Origin: Streptomyces zagrosensis
GTDB lineage: Bacteria > Actinomycetota > Actinomycetes > Streptomycetales > Streptomycetaceae
Assembly (NCBI RefSeq): GCF_014203645.1
Contig: NZ_JACHJL010000008.1
Location: forward strand, 1-64,000
DNA length: 64,000 nucleotides
Direction: 5' to 3'
The notes beneath the pieces are model-generated. The model saw only the letters and a list, made by a program, of their open reading frames with translations. It had not been told where the DNA came from and did no database searches. Positions 8,909 through 17,883 of this stretch are shown here, piece after piece. The first letter of the stretch is position 1, and each line of letters opens with the position of its first letter. The position numbers and the translations under genes are program-made.

Positions 8909-9933
8909 CTAGATGAATGAGTCCAAGGGGTGTCGTCGCGGTCAGTGATCGTAGGCGGTCAGTGATCGTAGGCGGTCAGTGACCGCATAATCGGTTGTCC
9001 GGTTTTGTCGTTGTGCCAGATTGCTGCTGTGAGCGCGAGGATTCGGCACAGGACGCGGGCCGCCGCCCGGCCGGGCTCTTGCCTCGGTGTCGTTCCAGGT
9101 CGAGCTGTCCTTTGAGGGTCTGGTTGATCGATTCGATGACCTGCCGCAGTGGTTTGAATAGGTGTGCCCCGGCCCGCTTGGCTTCCTCTTTGCGGGCCGG
9201 CCGTAGCAACTGGAGGTGACGGTCGGCGAGGTCGTGCTCGAACTCGCGGCCGTAGTAGTTTTTGTCCGCGATGATCGTCTGGCCGCGATGTGCGGCTGCG
9301 ACGTCGGGCGCGGCGTCGAGCATGTCGCGCAACGTCTCGCGCTCGTCGGCCTTCGCACCGGTGAGAGCGAACAGGATCGGCGGTCCGTCGAGCGTGCACA
9401 CCAGATGCAGCCGCAGCCCCCAAAAATAGCGTGAGTGCGACGCGCAGTAGTCGTACTGGGCCCAGCCTGCCAGGTCCGGGCGCCTGGCCGTCTCCCGCGA
9501 GCAGCCGCAGCCGACCGGGGTGGAGTCGAGCAGCCACACGTCGTCGCTCCACAGCGAGGTGTCCGCCGCCAGAATCCGGATCGTGCTGGTGAGCAGCCAC
9601 GACGCGGCGCGCAGCCGCTTGTTGTAGCCGGACTGCTGAGGTACGCGGGAAACAGGTGGCCGAAGTTGCGCTCGACGCGGCGCAGCCAGCGCCGCTCGGA
9701 GGTGTAGCCGAGCAGCGCCGACATGACCGCGAGCGTGACCAGTTGGGCGTCACTGAGCGTGGGCGTGGTCCCGACGGCAGGCCGCCGCGGGGCCAGCCAC
9801 GGCGAAGCCTTCAACTCGTCGACGATCCGGGCGTAGAGTGCCGTTGCGAGGGTGTCCAGGTCTGTCTTCACACACTGACATTGGACGCCCTCGTCTCATG
9901 TCCGCAGGCCATCCCTTGGACTCATTCATCTAG
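8909..9933 (-). mobile_element. IS982-family insertion sequence, about 1025 bp
   Basis: The ends form inverted repeats: CTAGATGAATGAGTCCAAGG at 8909 is matched by the reverse complement of the end at 9933, with about 23 bases and one mismatch. The size and the enclosed transposase fit IS982. Near the left end a 17-bp unit containing GTCAGTGATCGTAGG is tandemly duplicated (about 8939-8985), giving extra copies of the transposase stop region. The element sits inside the FabH pseudogene. Confidence 0.8.
8942..9871 (-). pseudogene. IS982 transposase, two frameshifts
   Basis: DDE transposase of the IS982 type. The N-terminal frame (MKTDLDTLATALYARI) runs to FGHLFPAYL, where a small deletion near 9638 shifts the frame. 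The central part continues as LLDSTPVGCGCSRETA and YFWGLRLHLVCTLDG, and IIADKNYYGREFEHDLADRH carries a catalytic region. A second frameshift near 9070 precedes the tail RILALTAAIWHNDKTGQP. With two frameshifts the copy is probably inactive unless these are sequence errors. Confidence 0.85.
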
Positions 9934-10312
9934 AGAAGGCGGCGTGGAGGTGGCCGACCTCGCCGCCTTCGTCCCCCACCAGGCCAACGCCCGCATCATC
10001 GACGCCGCCAAATCCCTGGGGCATCGCCTCGCACACGGTCGTCGCCAAGGACGTCGTCAACGCCGGGAACGCCTCCGCCGCGTCGATCCTGTTGGCCCTC
10101 GACCACTTGCCGTCCCACGGTGCGGTTGCCAGTGTCCACTTGGCCCTCCTCGGGCCCACCGACGGCGTCGCGCGTCGTGTCAGGCCCACGCGCCGGCACC
10201 GTTGCGGCGCCGGGGAGGGTGATCTCTGGTGGTGTGTTCGGCGATCCAATTGTGGCCGGATTCCTCTCTGCCGCTGACCAGCACCGCCCCTAAAGGGCGA
10301 AGCTCGCCCTCC

Positions 10313-11130
10313 CTACTTCTCGACCTCGGAGACACCGGGATAGACCTGAACGGATGTGGGCACGTAGCGTGCCGAGAAGCCCATGCGCATGTCCCTGGTC
10401 CAGTCGGCATGCGTGCACGAAGCGTGCATGAGCGTCGACCAGGCCATGACGAACTGCCCGGCCCGCATCTCCAGGGACACGGCCTTCGACTCGTCCGGCT
10501 CCCAGGCCGGGTCGGTCTGCAGCTCGCGGTAGTCGTAACCGAAGAAGCCGCGCCTGACGCCGTTCTTCACCACAGAAATGTTTCTGTCGGGGCCGTAGCG
10601 CATCTGCTTGGTCTCGTCGTAGGACATGGTGCGTGCCGGGGATGAACTGCAGGCAGCCCGTCTCGACGGTGGCGTCGCAAAACGCGCACCACATGGAAAG
10701 GGTGCTGCCGAGAGCGGCCCTCTGCGGCCATTGGATCTGGGGCCGCCGGCCGCATGCACCGGCGGAAGTGCAGGTCTGGTGCCAATCCGTCCCCTCGTTC
10801 CTCGGGTACTTGGGGAAGAAGTCGGTGCGCCAGCGCAGCACGTCCGTGCCCAGGACGGAAGCGACCCGGTCAACGATGTGCGGCTGCGTGATGACATCTG
10901 CGAGGAAGGCGTTGCCGAGGTGCCGGTCGTAGTTGGACAGGTTCGCCGCCCCCGATTCACCGGCTGCTTCCCGGTACACCGCACCGCTCCGATCCCTGAG
11001 GTCCTGGCGGGTCCGGGGCCACTCCCGCTTCATCTCGCCAGGCTCGTACATGGTGAAGGGCCCGCGTATTCGTTCCGGTGGAACTCCGCCACCTCGACGG
11101 CGGAGAGCCGGCAGTCGTGCTGTTGAGCGG
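10313..11130 (-). pseudogene. Phytanoyl-CoA dioxygenase (PhyH) family, frameshifted
   Basis: A 2-oxoglutarate/Fe(II) oxygenase of the PhyH family read in three frames. The N-terminal piece LSAVEVAEFHRNEYAGP is joined to FTMYEPGEMKREWPRTRQDL by a shift in a CCC run near 11057. The central piece has FFPKYPRNEGTDWHQT with the first iron ligand His. A shift near 10630 (loss of an AC dinucleotide) leads to the tail SYDETKQMRYGPDRN and AWSTLMHASCTHADWT with the distal His. Apart from the two shifts the protein looks complete (~270 residues), so sequencing error is as possible as decay. It could have hydroxylated a pathway intermediate of the neighbouring operon. Confidence 0.75.
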
Positions 11131-11162
11131 AGATATCTCTCCTCAATGATGGCTCTGGGCAT

Positions 11163-11736
11163 CTCGGGGGCTCAAGCCGGCTGCGGAGATCAAGGGGTCA
11201 ACATGTGGAAAGCACGTGGATCACCTGTGCCGTCCTGGGTTGACAAGCCCCGGGACCCCGCCAAGTGGCCCCGGTCAGAGAACGGATGTCGGCTGCGGGG
11301 TCGCGTGCTCCCGCGACGGTATCGCCTGTTCGACCGACACTGGTGCCGCGACCGAAACCAGCTTTGGACTTCCCTGCCGCGCCTCTCTCCCTCCGCCAGG
11401 CGGGCGGGCGTAGCGCTCGTGCGGCGCCGAGCGAAGCCACAGCGTGTATGCAATCCCGCCCACCGCCCCTACCCCAATCAGCTACGACAAGGCGCCCGCT
11501 ACCGGGTTGTCCGTACCGGTCATGGTTTCGAAGTTGCTCACGACGAGGAACGTGGCCACGGCGAGCACGACGCAAGGCCGCCCGCATCCGCAGCGACCTT
11601 GTCGAACGCGGTCGTGCCCGACTCCCGGCCAGCAGCATCACGTCCGGCTCGGTCAGGACGAAACGACAGGGTTACAACCCGTAGAGCCGTAGCCCCGTCA
11701 CCTCAAAGGTCATTGCGATGTTGACCCGCCGCCATG
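11163..11736. other. Gap holding a decayed permease tail
   Basis: No intact gene. On the minus strand 11409-11566 encodes a permease C-terminal fragment (listed separately). Nothing else in the stretch is recognisable. Confidence 0.5.
11409..11566 (-). pseudogene. Remnant of a second amino-acid permease C-terminus
   Basis: Reads VLAVATFLVVSNFETMTGTD, then an in-frame TAG, then LIGVGAVGGIAYTLWLRSAP and HERYAR. This parallels the intact permease just upstream (LLVVSNFDVLTGT ... SWLRSARPDRYARLG). It is therefore the tail of a diverged paralogue that once followed the decarboxylase gene. There is no start, and a stop codon lies within. Confidence 0.7.
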
Positions 11737-13437
11737 TCAGCCACCGGTTCGGTCGGTTGAGCCGCTCGCACCCCCGCCGGTGGTGGTCTTTGCGGACGAG
11801 GCCAAAGGAAAAGCGCCTGGCTGTCGCAGCTCACCGATGAGTTCGTCGACGCGTTGCCTGGTGAGGTGGCGCATCGCATACAGGTGGACATAGGTGCGCG
11901 CGGTGCCGTCGACGTACACGGTTTCGCTGGAGAGGGAGTAGCGGCGGACGATGTCGGCGTGAGGCTGGCGAAACCGTACTGTCAGCGACTGCGGGCTGCG
12001 TGCCACCCACAGGCCCTGGCCTAACTGCTCCTGCAAAACGAGCAGTTGCTCGTGCATGTAGGCAGCAAGCCCGTCACACTCGGCCGCGAGCCAGGCCTGG
12101 TCATCGTAAGAGTGATGGGCCAGATAGTCCCACATCAGCAGCGAGGAGAAGCCGTTGCGGGAGCCCGCGAAGGTGGTGTCGGCGGCGCCGATGTACTCCG
12201 ATGACTTGGGCGGGGCCATCTGCAGCCCGGTGCGGGTCATGAACACTCCGCACGCCCACGGTGTCCCCATCCATTTGTGGCCGCTCATAGTCAGTGAGTG
12301 CACGTCGGAGATCCGGAAGTCAAAGGTCGGCGGTGCATGCTCCACCATGCCGGCGTCCCGGGCCATCTCCAGGTAGGGCGCGTAACCGGCTCCGAGCGCC
12401 CCGTCGACGTGCAGCCAGTAGCCCGACCGCTCGTCATAGTCGCTGTTCTCGCCGCATCCGCGGTAGACGCGCCGGTTGTCAAGGTTGTATTCGGCGCAGA
12501 TGCTGCGCACCGTGCAGGCGACCGCCTCGACGTCGTCGTATGCGCCTTTGAAGGTGGACCCGTAGTTGAGGCTGACCAAGACTGGGTGGCCTCGACTGGC
12601 GAAGAACCGCACCAGGACAGCGAGTTGGTCGATGTCAATGGCGCCGTGATCGCCGGAAGGCACCTCCCGCGGCCAGGGGGTTCCCGGTGCGAGAGGGTTT
12701 TCGTCGGGGTAGCACGTGGAGCCCAGGGTGTGGAAGGTGTCGATGTCCAGCGCCCGCACGGCTTTGGTCAGCGAATAGTGGGTGTCCTCAGAGAAGAACG
12801 CCACCGGATGGAAGGCGTGCGGGCCCCCGCCGCGCAGTGCCTGCTCGAAGGTCACCTTGCCCGGCTTGCGGTGGTGCGTGCGCAGGAGCTTGCCCGACAG
12901 GTAGTCCCGTGCGTTCCACAGGCCGTACAGGTTCCCTTCACTGGAGCCCATGGTCAGGACATAGCCCCAGTACGACTCGGGGTCCTCCGGGTTGTGCGGC
13001 CACTTCGCGTGCCACAGCGAGGCGAAGTAGTCGAGTACGGCTCGCTCGAGCACCTTGGAGTTGAGCGTGTACGAGCTGGATTGGTAGGGGTCTCCGACGT
13101 TGTTGAGGTGCCGGTTGAGATAGTGCCCCAGGCGCTCTTCGTAATCGAGAGCGCTGGTGACCTGGTAACCGGCGAAGTTGCGCGTCTGGGCGTCTATGTG
13201 ACTGCGAAACAGTGCCTCTGCCTCGGTGTACTGCTCCGCATCCAGTCCGGTGGGCGGCAACTGCACCTTGTGATGGGGCACTTCGGGAACACCAGTGTAG
13301 GCCGCCCGCGGATCGGAGGACGGCGGGGTGCCGTAGGGGCGGCCACCACCAACCCGTAGGCCGCTAAAGGTCTTCTGCCACGGTGTGTCTTCAGGACCGA
13401 AGGGTATATCTGCATGCGTTTCGGCATCACGAGCCAT
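11737..13437 (-). CDS. PLP-dependent amino-acid decarboxylase (group II)
   Basis: A 566-residue pyridoxal-phosphate decarboxylase of the histidine/glutamate/valine decarboxylase fold. The N-terminal DIPFGPEDTPWQKTFSGLRV and the cofactor Lys in LTMSGHKWMGTPWACG (about residue 380) are intact. Further family features are TMGSSEGNLYGLWNARDYL and LHVDGALGAGYAPYL (cofactor Asp). The length fits the valine decarboxylase-like group, so it should make an amine from an amino acid in the cytoplasm. The start is ATG 13437 with GAAAGGA eight bases upstream. The frame is open through into the upstream permease, so a transporter-enzyme fusion is possible. The amine would be a precursor for the diiron-oxygenase operon; the substrate is not predictable here. 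Confidence 0.88.
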   Translation of the reverse strand: MARDAETHADIPFGPEDTPWQKTFSGLRVGGGRPYGTPPSSDPRAAYTGVPEVPHHKVQLPPTGLDAEQYTEAEALFRSHIDAQTRNFAGYQVTSALDYEERLGHYLNRHLNNVGDPYQSSSYTLNSKVLERAVLDYFASLWHAKWPHNPEDPESYWGYVLTMGSSEGNLYGLWNARDYLSGKLLRTHHRKPGKVTFEQALRGGGPHAFHPVAFFSEDTHYSLTKAVRALDIDTFHTLGSTCYPDENPLAPGTPWPREVPSGDHGAIDIDQLAVLVRFFASRGHPVLVSLNYGSTFKGAYDDVEAVACTVRSICAEYNLDNRRVYRGCGENSDYDERSGYWLHVDGALGAGYAPYLEMARDAGMVEHAPPTFDFRISDVHSLTMSGHKWMGTPWACGVFMTRTGLQMAPPKSSEYIGAADTTFAGSRNGFSSLLMWDYLAHHSYDDQAWLAAECDGLAAYMHEQLLVLQEQLGQGLWVARSPQSLTVRFRQPHADIVRRYSLSSETVYVDGTARTYVHLYAMRHLTRQRVDELIGELRQPGAFPLASSAKTTTGGGASGSTDRTGG

Positions 13438-14950
13438 TGTTGCTGGTCCTTTCACTGCGCGGTTCCCGGGCCGAGCCGGAGTCGCTGCGCTGCTCGGGCG
13501 AGGCTGTCCAGAAGGGTCCCCGGCCGGGGCGTTGGGCGGGGCGGTGGGCGGCGGCGTCGGCACGGATGCGCCGCCCAGGCGCGCGTACCGGTCCGGGCGG
13601 GCCGAGCGCAACCAGGAGGCAAGGGCGACACCGGGGCCGCCGACAAGCAACAAGAGCCACTGCAAGGCGGTGATGACGGGCTCGGTGGTACCGGTCAGCA
13701 CATCGAAGTTCGACACCACCAAAAGCGACGTGGTGATCAGCCCGAGGGCACCCAGCGCGGGCGCGATGACGACCTGCCAACGACGCTCACGCCGGCGACG
13801 GAAGTAGCTGATCACGGCCGCCGGGGGCAAGGCCTGCAGCAGGATGATGTCGAGGGCGCCAAGGCCCAGCATGCTGGTCGACATGTTCCCGTACGGGTCG
13901 AGCACCGCGGCCGCAAACAAGATGACTGCCACTGCGCTGAAGACGGACTGGATGACACTGGCCCGGTGCACGGAGCCGTGCCCCGCGTGCGTGGTATGGA
14001 GGTTGCCCAGCAGCAGCCCGTAGCGGCGCAGGACGTATCTGCACCGCTTGGCGGCTTTGTGCAGCACCAGCCAGGCGGCGAACAGGCTGGCGCACAGCAA
14101 GACTCGCATGGTGGTGGTGGCCGGGTGCTTCAGGTAGCTGTCGCTGAGCAGGAAGAACAGATCGCCGAGGTGACCTTCTTGGGCGCGTACCCGCTCGGGT
14201 CCCAGCGCGCCGACGGCGACCCAGCCAGTCAGGGCGTAAGGACAAGGCGACCGTCAGCACGGCGACGACGGTGGCGCGGGGCACACTGCGGTGTGGTGCC
14301 TTGGACTCTTCGCCATACAGGGCGGCCGATTCGAAGCCGAGGAAGGAAGCGAAGCCGAACATCACGCAGACGCCGAGCCCGGGGGCGAGCACTTCATCGG
14401 GGGCAAAGGAGGCGGATGAAAGAGCCGCGGCGCCGAGGCGGGCCAAGATGGCGATCTCACACGCTATGCAGATGGACAGCAGCCGGGCGCTGGGCTCGGC
14501 CTCTCGGTGGCCGAGCATTCCGACCAGGAGCAAGCCGAGTCCCGCCGATATCTGCCAGGGCAGGTCAAAACCGTGAGCTGCGGCCACACTCTGGGTGAAG
14601 TAGGCGAAGGCGCTGAGAACCCCGACCGTGGCGGCGTTGCAGGCAAGCACCGCGAGCAGTCCGGAGCCGGTCGCCACACGACGTCCGCGGCCGTGCGCGA
14701 TGTGGGGGTAGAAGCCGCCCATGTGACTGATCCGCCATGGGATGGCGGCATAATCGACGGAGAAGCACAGCAGGGTCAGGCCCGCAAACAGGAACATGGC
14801 TGGCACACCGCTACCGAAGGCGAAGACGAGCGGGACGGTGAACACCATCGCGGCCAGGGGGGCGGCTGCGGCGATGACGAACACGATCTTCGAGGGGATC
14901 AGCGTGCGCTGGAAGCGCGCGCTCTCCTCGCGCGGGGGCGTGGTGGTCAT
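13438..14950 (-). pseudogene. APC-family amino-acid permease, frameshifted, in frame with the decarboxylase
   Basis: A ~500-residue amino acid-polyamine-organocation transporter. The start ATG 14950 (MTTTPPREES) has GGAG seven bases upstream. Hydrophobic helices run from IVFVIAAAAPLAAMVF on, including LGFASFLGFESAALYGEE-type sequence of APC permeases. Near 14239 one extra T (TCCTTACG where TCCTACG would continue SYALTGWVAVGALGP) breaks the frame. The second frame carries the last helices to WLLLLVGGPGVALASWLR, then a Pro-rich tail with no stop that runs into the decarboxylase. It probably imports the amino-acid substrate or exchanges it for the amine. The single indel may be a sequence error. 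Confidence 0.75.
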
Positions 14951-15159
14951 GTAGATCTCCAGATGAGGGCAACAGCCCGGAACCAAGCGGAAGGTCGCGC
15001 TCGTATGAGGGCGAGTGGGCAGAAGAATCGAGGCGTCAGGTCAGCCGGAGGATCTCGACGGCTTCCGGCAGCCGGAGGTCTGAAACGGCGTTCTTCCGCC
15101 GCCTTCCTCATGGCCGCCCCGTACGGTCGGCAGATCCGTCATCTGGGCCACGACATCGC

Positions 15160-15720
15160 TCAATGTGTGCGTCGGGACCTCCCATCCCATGAACCCCCAC
15201 GCCGTATCGCCACGGCGAACGAAAGATCCGCCTCCGAGCGAATCCACAGAGGCACCGATTCGCCGCGGTACGTCGCGATCAACGCGCCGTCGGACTGGCT
15301 GAGGTCGATCTGCCAGAAAAGAAACTCCCCCAACGTGCCAATGTGATTCATCGCCTTGAATGCGGCCTCCTTGGCGGCGAACAGGTCGCGCGCGGTGTAG
15401 TGCCCGATCGGGGCGAGCAGCAGGCGCCGCTCCTGTTCGCGCAGGAAGAACGCGGCCACACGAGGGGTCATGACCGTGGGCTCGATGTCGACGCCGACCG
15501 TCTCGGCACCGGGGACCACCGCGGCGATCGCGAGCCGACCGGTGTGGGAGATCGAACCGGCGAATCCTTGGGGAAAGAGCGGCCTGCCGTCTCGGGCCCG
15601 TGGCACCGTACGCTCGATCGACCCGGCCGCGGCCAGTGCCGCGGCGGCCGCACGACGACCGGCCGTGAATTGCTCGGCCGGTCCGTGGGGCGGCGGTACC
15701 GGAGACGTCTCCATCGACAT
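15160..15720 (-). CDS. 4'-phosphopantetheinyl transferase (AcpS/Sfp superfamily)
   Basis: An ~186-residue enzyme that loads phosphopantetheine from CoA on carrier proteins. The two signature motifs are visible: GVDIEP (magnesium-binding Asp/Glu, about residue 75) and LFAAKEAAFKAM (about 112-123). Upstream, PLFPQGFAGSISHTGRLAIA matches the CoA-binding region. The start is uncertain: ATG 15720 has GGAG directly adjacent, and ATG 15714 has it at a better distance. The frame is open back into the carrier-protein gene. It presumably activates the two carrier proteins encoded just upstream, so the cluster carries its own activation step. The length is short but normal for single-domain Sfp-like proteins of actinomycete clusters. 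Confidence 0.88.
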   Translation of the reverse strand: MSMETSPVPPPHGPAEQFTAGRRAAAAALAAAGSIERTVPRARDGRPLFPQGFAGSISHTGRLAIAAVVPGAETVGVDIEPTVMTPRVAAFFLREQERRLLLAPIGHYTARDLFAAKEAAFKAMNHIGTLGEFLFWQIDLSQSDGALIATYRGESVPLWIRSEADLSFAVAIRRGGSWDGRSRRTH

Positions 15721-15772
15721 CTCCGGTACCACGCCCCAGGGCACGGCCTGCTCAATAAACACCGTGAGGGTT

Positions 15773-16027
15773 TCAGTCGCGCAGCGCCGCGACGTGGCCT
15801 GCCAGCGATTCGATCGAGCGCAACGCCTCCGGCGGGACGTCATCGTCCCACTCGAATCCGAACGCGTCTTCCATCGCGACCAGCAGAGCGACCAGCGCGG
15901 TGGAAGGGAGCCCGGCCTCGCGGAGCGACACAGCATCGTGCACTCCGTCGACGAAGGAGGGGCCGCCGAACACATCGACCAGCAGCTCGCGAATCTGCTG
16001 CCGTGCCTTCACCACGGTGTCAGGCAT
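15773..16027 (-). CDS. Acyl/peptidyl carrier protein (first of two)
   Basis: An 84-residue free-standing carrier protein. The attachment segment reads EAGLPSTALVALLVAMEDAFG: a GLPS core stands in for the usual DSL and Ser is the likely phosphopantetheine site (~residue 42). A typical helix II follows. Its ATG (16027) overlaps the hydrolase stop (ATGCCTGA), implying translational coupling. It could hold the aminoacyl group loaded by the SerRS-like ligase or a later intermediate. Confidence 0.85.
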   Translation of the reverse strand: MPDTVVKARQQIRELLVDVFGGPSFVDGVHDAVSLREAGLPSTALVALLVAMEDAFGFEWDDDVPPEALRSIESLAGHVAALRD

Positions 16028-16892
16028 TCGCTTCTGCTTCGTCGATGAACTTCCGTACGAGTTCCTGGAAGCCTTCGGGGTCGTCGAGGAAGGGCACGTG
16101 TCCGGCCTTCGGCATGATCTCGCAGCGGCCGTTGGGGAACAGCGCGGCCAGCTCGTGGCCCGCCGTCGGGCTGAGCAGAATGTCGTCGTCACCCAGGGTG
16201 ATCAGCGTCGGCATCTGGATGCGGGTCAGCAACGCGGGGTTGGAGTCGCCTTGCTGAGCCAGCGTCAGACCGTTAATGAGCTCCTCGGGCGTCGACATGG
16301 CCAAGAAGCTCTCTCGAAGGCCGAGGAAGCCCGCCGAGCCGTAGTCCTCGTTCATCTGCGTGCTGACGAACTCGGGGTACATGTGGCTGAACAGGATGGG
16401 TACGCCATGGTCGTTCAATGTCCGCACCCATGACCGCTGGAGCATCCGGTGACGCCGCATTCCCTGCGGGCCCAGGACCGGTCCGGCCAACACAAGGCCT
16501 CGGACCCGGTCCGGGTAGGCGAGGGCCACATCACGGGCGAGTTGGGTGGAGGCCGACGAGGCGAGCAGGTATGTCGAGTCGATCTCCAGCCCGTCGAGCA
16601 GCCCGATCAGGTCCGTCGCGTGCTCCTCCCAGGTCGGCTCCTGCTCCAGACGCGTGGAGTGGCCGTGATTGCACAGGTCGTAGCTCACCACGCGGTAGTG
16701 CTTGGCGAGTTCGCCGGTGTAGTCCCGCCAGAACGGGGCGGTGAAGAAGAAGTTGTTGAGCGTCGTGATGGCAACGCCGTCGCCTGTGGACTCGCAGTAG
16801 AGTTCGATGTCCGCCCTGGTGCGTACCCGTGGCGCGTCCTCGCGATAACTCAGGTCGTGGTAATACTCATCCTGCGCTGCGTCAGCCGACAT
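16020..16892 (-). CDS. Alpha/beta hydrolase
   Basis: A 290-residue alpha/beta-hydrolase. Start ATG 16892 (MSADAAQDEYYHD) overlaps the end of the upstream flavoprotein gene (ATGTCGGCTGA). The nucleophile elbow is degenerate, LLASSASTQLA instead of GxSxG, but keeps the central Ser. The acid is in LITLGDDDILLSPTAG and the His in MPKAGHVPFLDDPEGF. It could be a thioesterase releasing a product from the neighbouring carrier protein or an ester hydrolase. It is encoded between the flavoprotein and the carrier protein with overlaps on both sides, so it is certainly part of this operon. The fold is certain; the substrate is unknown. Confidence 0.88.
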   Translation of the reverse strand: MSADAAQDEYYHDLSYREDAPRVRTRADIELYCESTGDGVAITTLNNFFFTAPFWRDYTGELAKHYRVVSYDLCNHGHSTRLEQEPTWEEHATDLIGLLDGLEIDSTYLLASSASTQLARDVALAYPDRVRGLVLAGPVLGPQGMRRHRMLQRSWVRTLNDHGVPILFSHMYPEFVSTQMNEDYGSAGFLGLRESFLAMSTPEELINGLTLAQQGDSNPALLTRIQMPTLITLGDDDILLSPTAGHELAALFPNGRCEIMPKAGHVPFLDDPEGFQELVRKFIDEAEANA

Positions 16893-17883
16893 AACTTTCC
16901 ACCCGCTCTTTGGTCTTGTAGGCTTCGGGCCCCGGGAGGACCCGCGCGAATGTGGCGACGACATCGGCCGCCGAGACTTCGTCGGAGATCGCACCGCAGG
17001 ACCGGCCGCAGTACAGCGCCATCTCCTCGATGCGGCCGCTGGTCGCCTCGGTGGGCACCGCCGCGCTGAAGCGTGGCACCAGGTACGGCTTGCCCTCGAC
17101 CACCGTCTTGCCGATGAACTTTGCGGGCTGCCCCGGGTCGGTGGTGACGGTCGTGGCGAGCACGCGGTGCCGCCGGCCCGGCCACCCGATCGCGTACACG
17201 TCGGTGATCACGGTGTCGGTCTCGTCTGCGCCGGTCACCGCCGACTTGAAACGGGCGTGGGCCCGAGACTCGTGGGCGACGACGAAGGCGGTGCCAAGAA
17301 GCACCCCGTCGGCACCGGCGGCCAGTGCCCGTTCGGCCTCCTCGGGCGAGCCGATGCCGCCCGAGGCGACCAGACAGGTGTCGGGCAACAGTGCCCGCAG
17401 TGCGGCCACCAGGTCGTCACGTCGCGACGTACCAAGAAGGTGGCCACCCGCCTCGATGCCCTGGGCCACCACCACCGCGCCGTGCGCAGCCGCGTGCGCC
17501 CCGCTCTCGGCCGTCCCGATCTGGACCACCGTCTGCCGCCCCGCCGCGGCCACCCGCTCGAACACCGCGTCGTCGGGCATCCCGAAGAAGGACAGATGCA
17601 CGCGCTCCGGTGTCTCGTTAAGCACCTGTGCCACTTGCCGATCGAGCTCCTCTGGCCCGACCACCTCCGGAATCAGGTTGACGCCGACAGGCCGATCGGT
17701 ACCTGCGGTCAACCGGTCGAGCATGGCTGACAGCGCACCGCCGACCAGCTTGTAGCCGCCCACACAGCCGACCGCCCCTGCGTTGGACACCGCGCAGGCC
17801 AACTCCGTGCCCGCGACACCGCCCATACCCGACTGCAGCAGGCTCACGTCCAGGCCGAACGCCCCTGCCAACGTGGTGCGCAT
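16882..17883 (-). CDS. Nitronate monooxygenase / NPD-like FMN protein
   Basis: A 333-residue FMN TIM-barrel protein of the nitronate monooxygenase (2-nitropropane dioxygenase) superfamily, which also includes FabK-like enoyl reductases. Visible family features are SLLQSGMGGVAGTELACAVS at the N-terminus, VVVAQGIEAGGHLLGTSR, VASGGIGSPEEAERALAAGA (FMN phosphate loop) and GVLLGTAFVVAHES. ATG 17883 shares one base with the stop of the ligase (TGATG). In an operon with an AurF-like N-oxygenase, oxidation of a nitronate or reduction of an unsaturated or N-oxidised intermediate are both plausible. The family assignment is firm, the reaction is inference. Confidence 0.85.
   Translation of the reverse strand: MRTTLAGAFGLDVSLLQSGMGGVAGTELACAVSNAGAVGCVGGYKLVGGALSAMLDRLTAGTDRPVGVNLIPEVVGPEELDRQVAQVLNETPERVHLSFFGMPDDAVFERVAAAGRQTVVQIGTAESGAHAAAHGAVVVAQGIEAGGHLLGTSRRDDLVAALRALLPDTCLVASGGIGSPEEAERALAAGADGVLLGTAFVVAHESRAHARFKSAVTGADETDTVITDVYAIGWPGRRHRVLATTVTTDPGQPAKFIGKTVVEGKPYLVPRFSAAVPTEATSGRIEEMALYCGRSCGAISDEVSAADVVATFARVLPGPEAYKTKERVESYVG

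Larger units (their letters stand above)
8652..10135 (+). pseudogene. FabH (KAS III) gene broken by frameshift, stop, deletion and IS982
   Basis: The left part (8652-8905) reads ARILGIGAYRPTRVVSND and, after a frameshift near 8780, RRFAGPNETVVSMTAEAARK, with a TAA codon in frame before AGVQPSEVGMV. The right part after the insertion element (about 9940-10130) reads DLAAFVPHQANARIIDAAKS and, after another frameshift, VVNAGNASAASILLALD. These are the catalytic His and Asn regions of FabH. The middle ~150 residues with the catalytic Cys are missing, so the gene suffered deletion as well as insertion. It is clearly non-functional. Confidence 0.85.

Noticed and set aside
12298..13359. 353-residue frame opposite the decarboxylase
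   Set aside because: Antisense shadow of a clear PLP decarboxylase.
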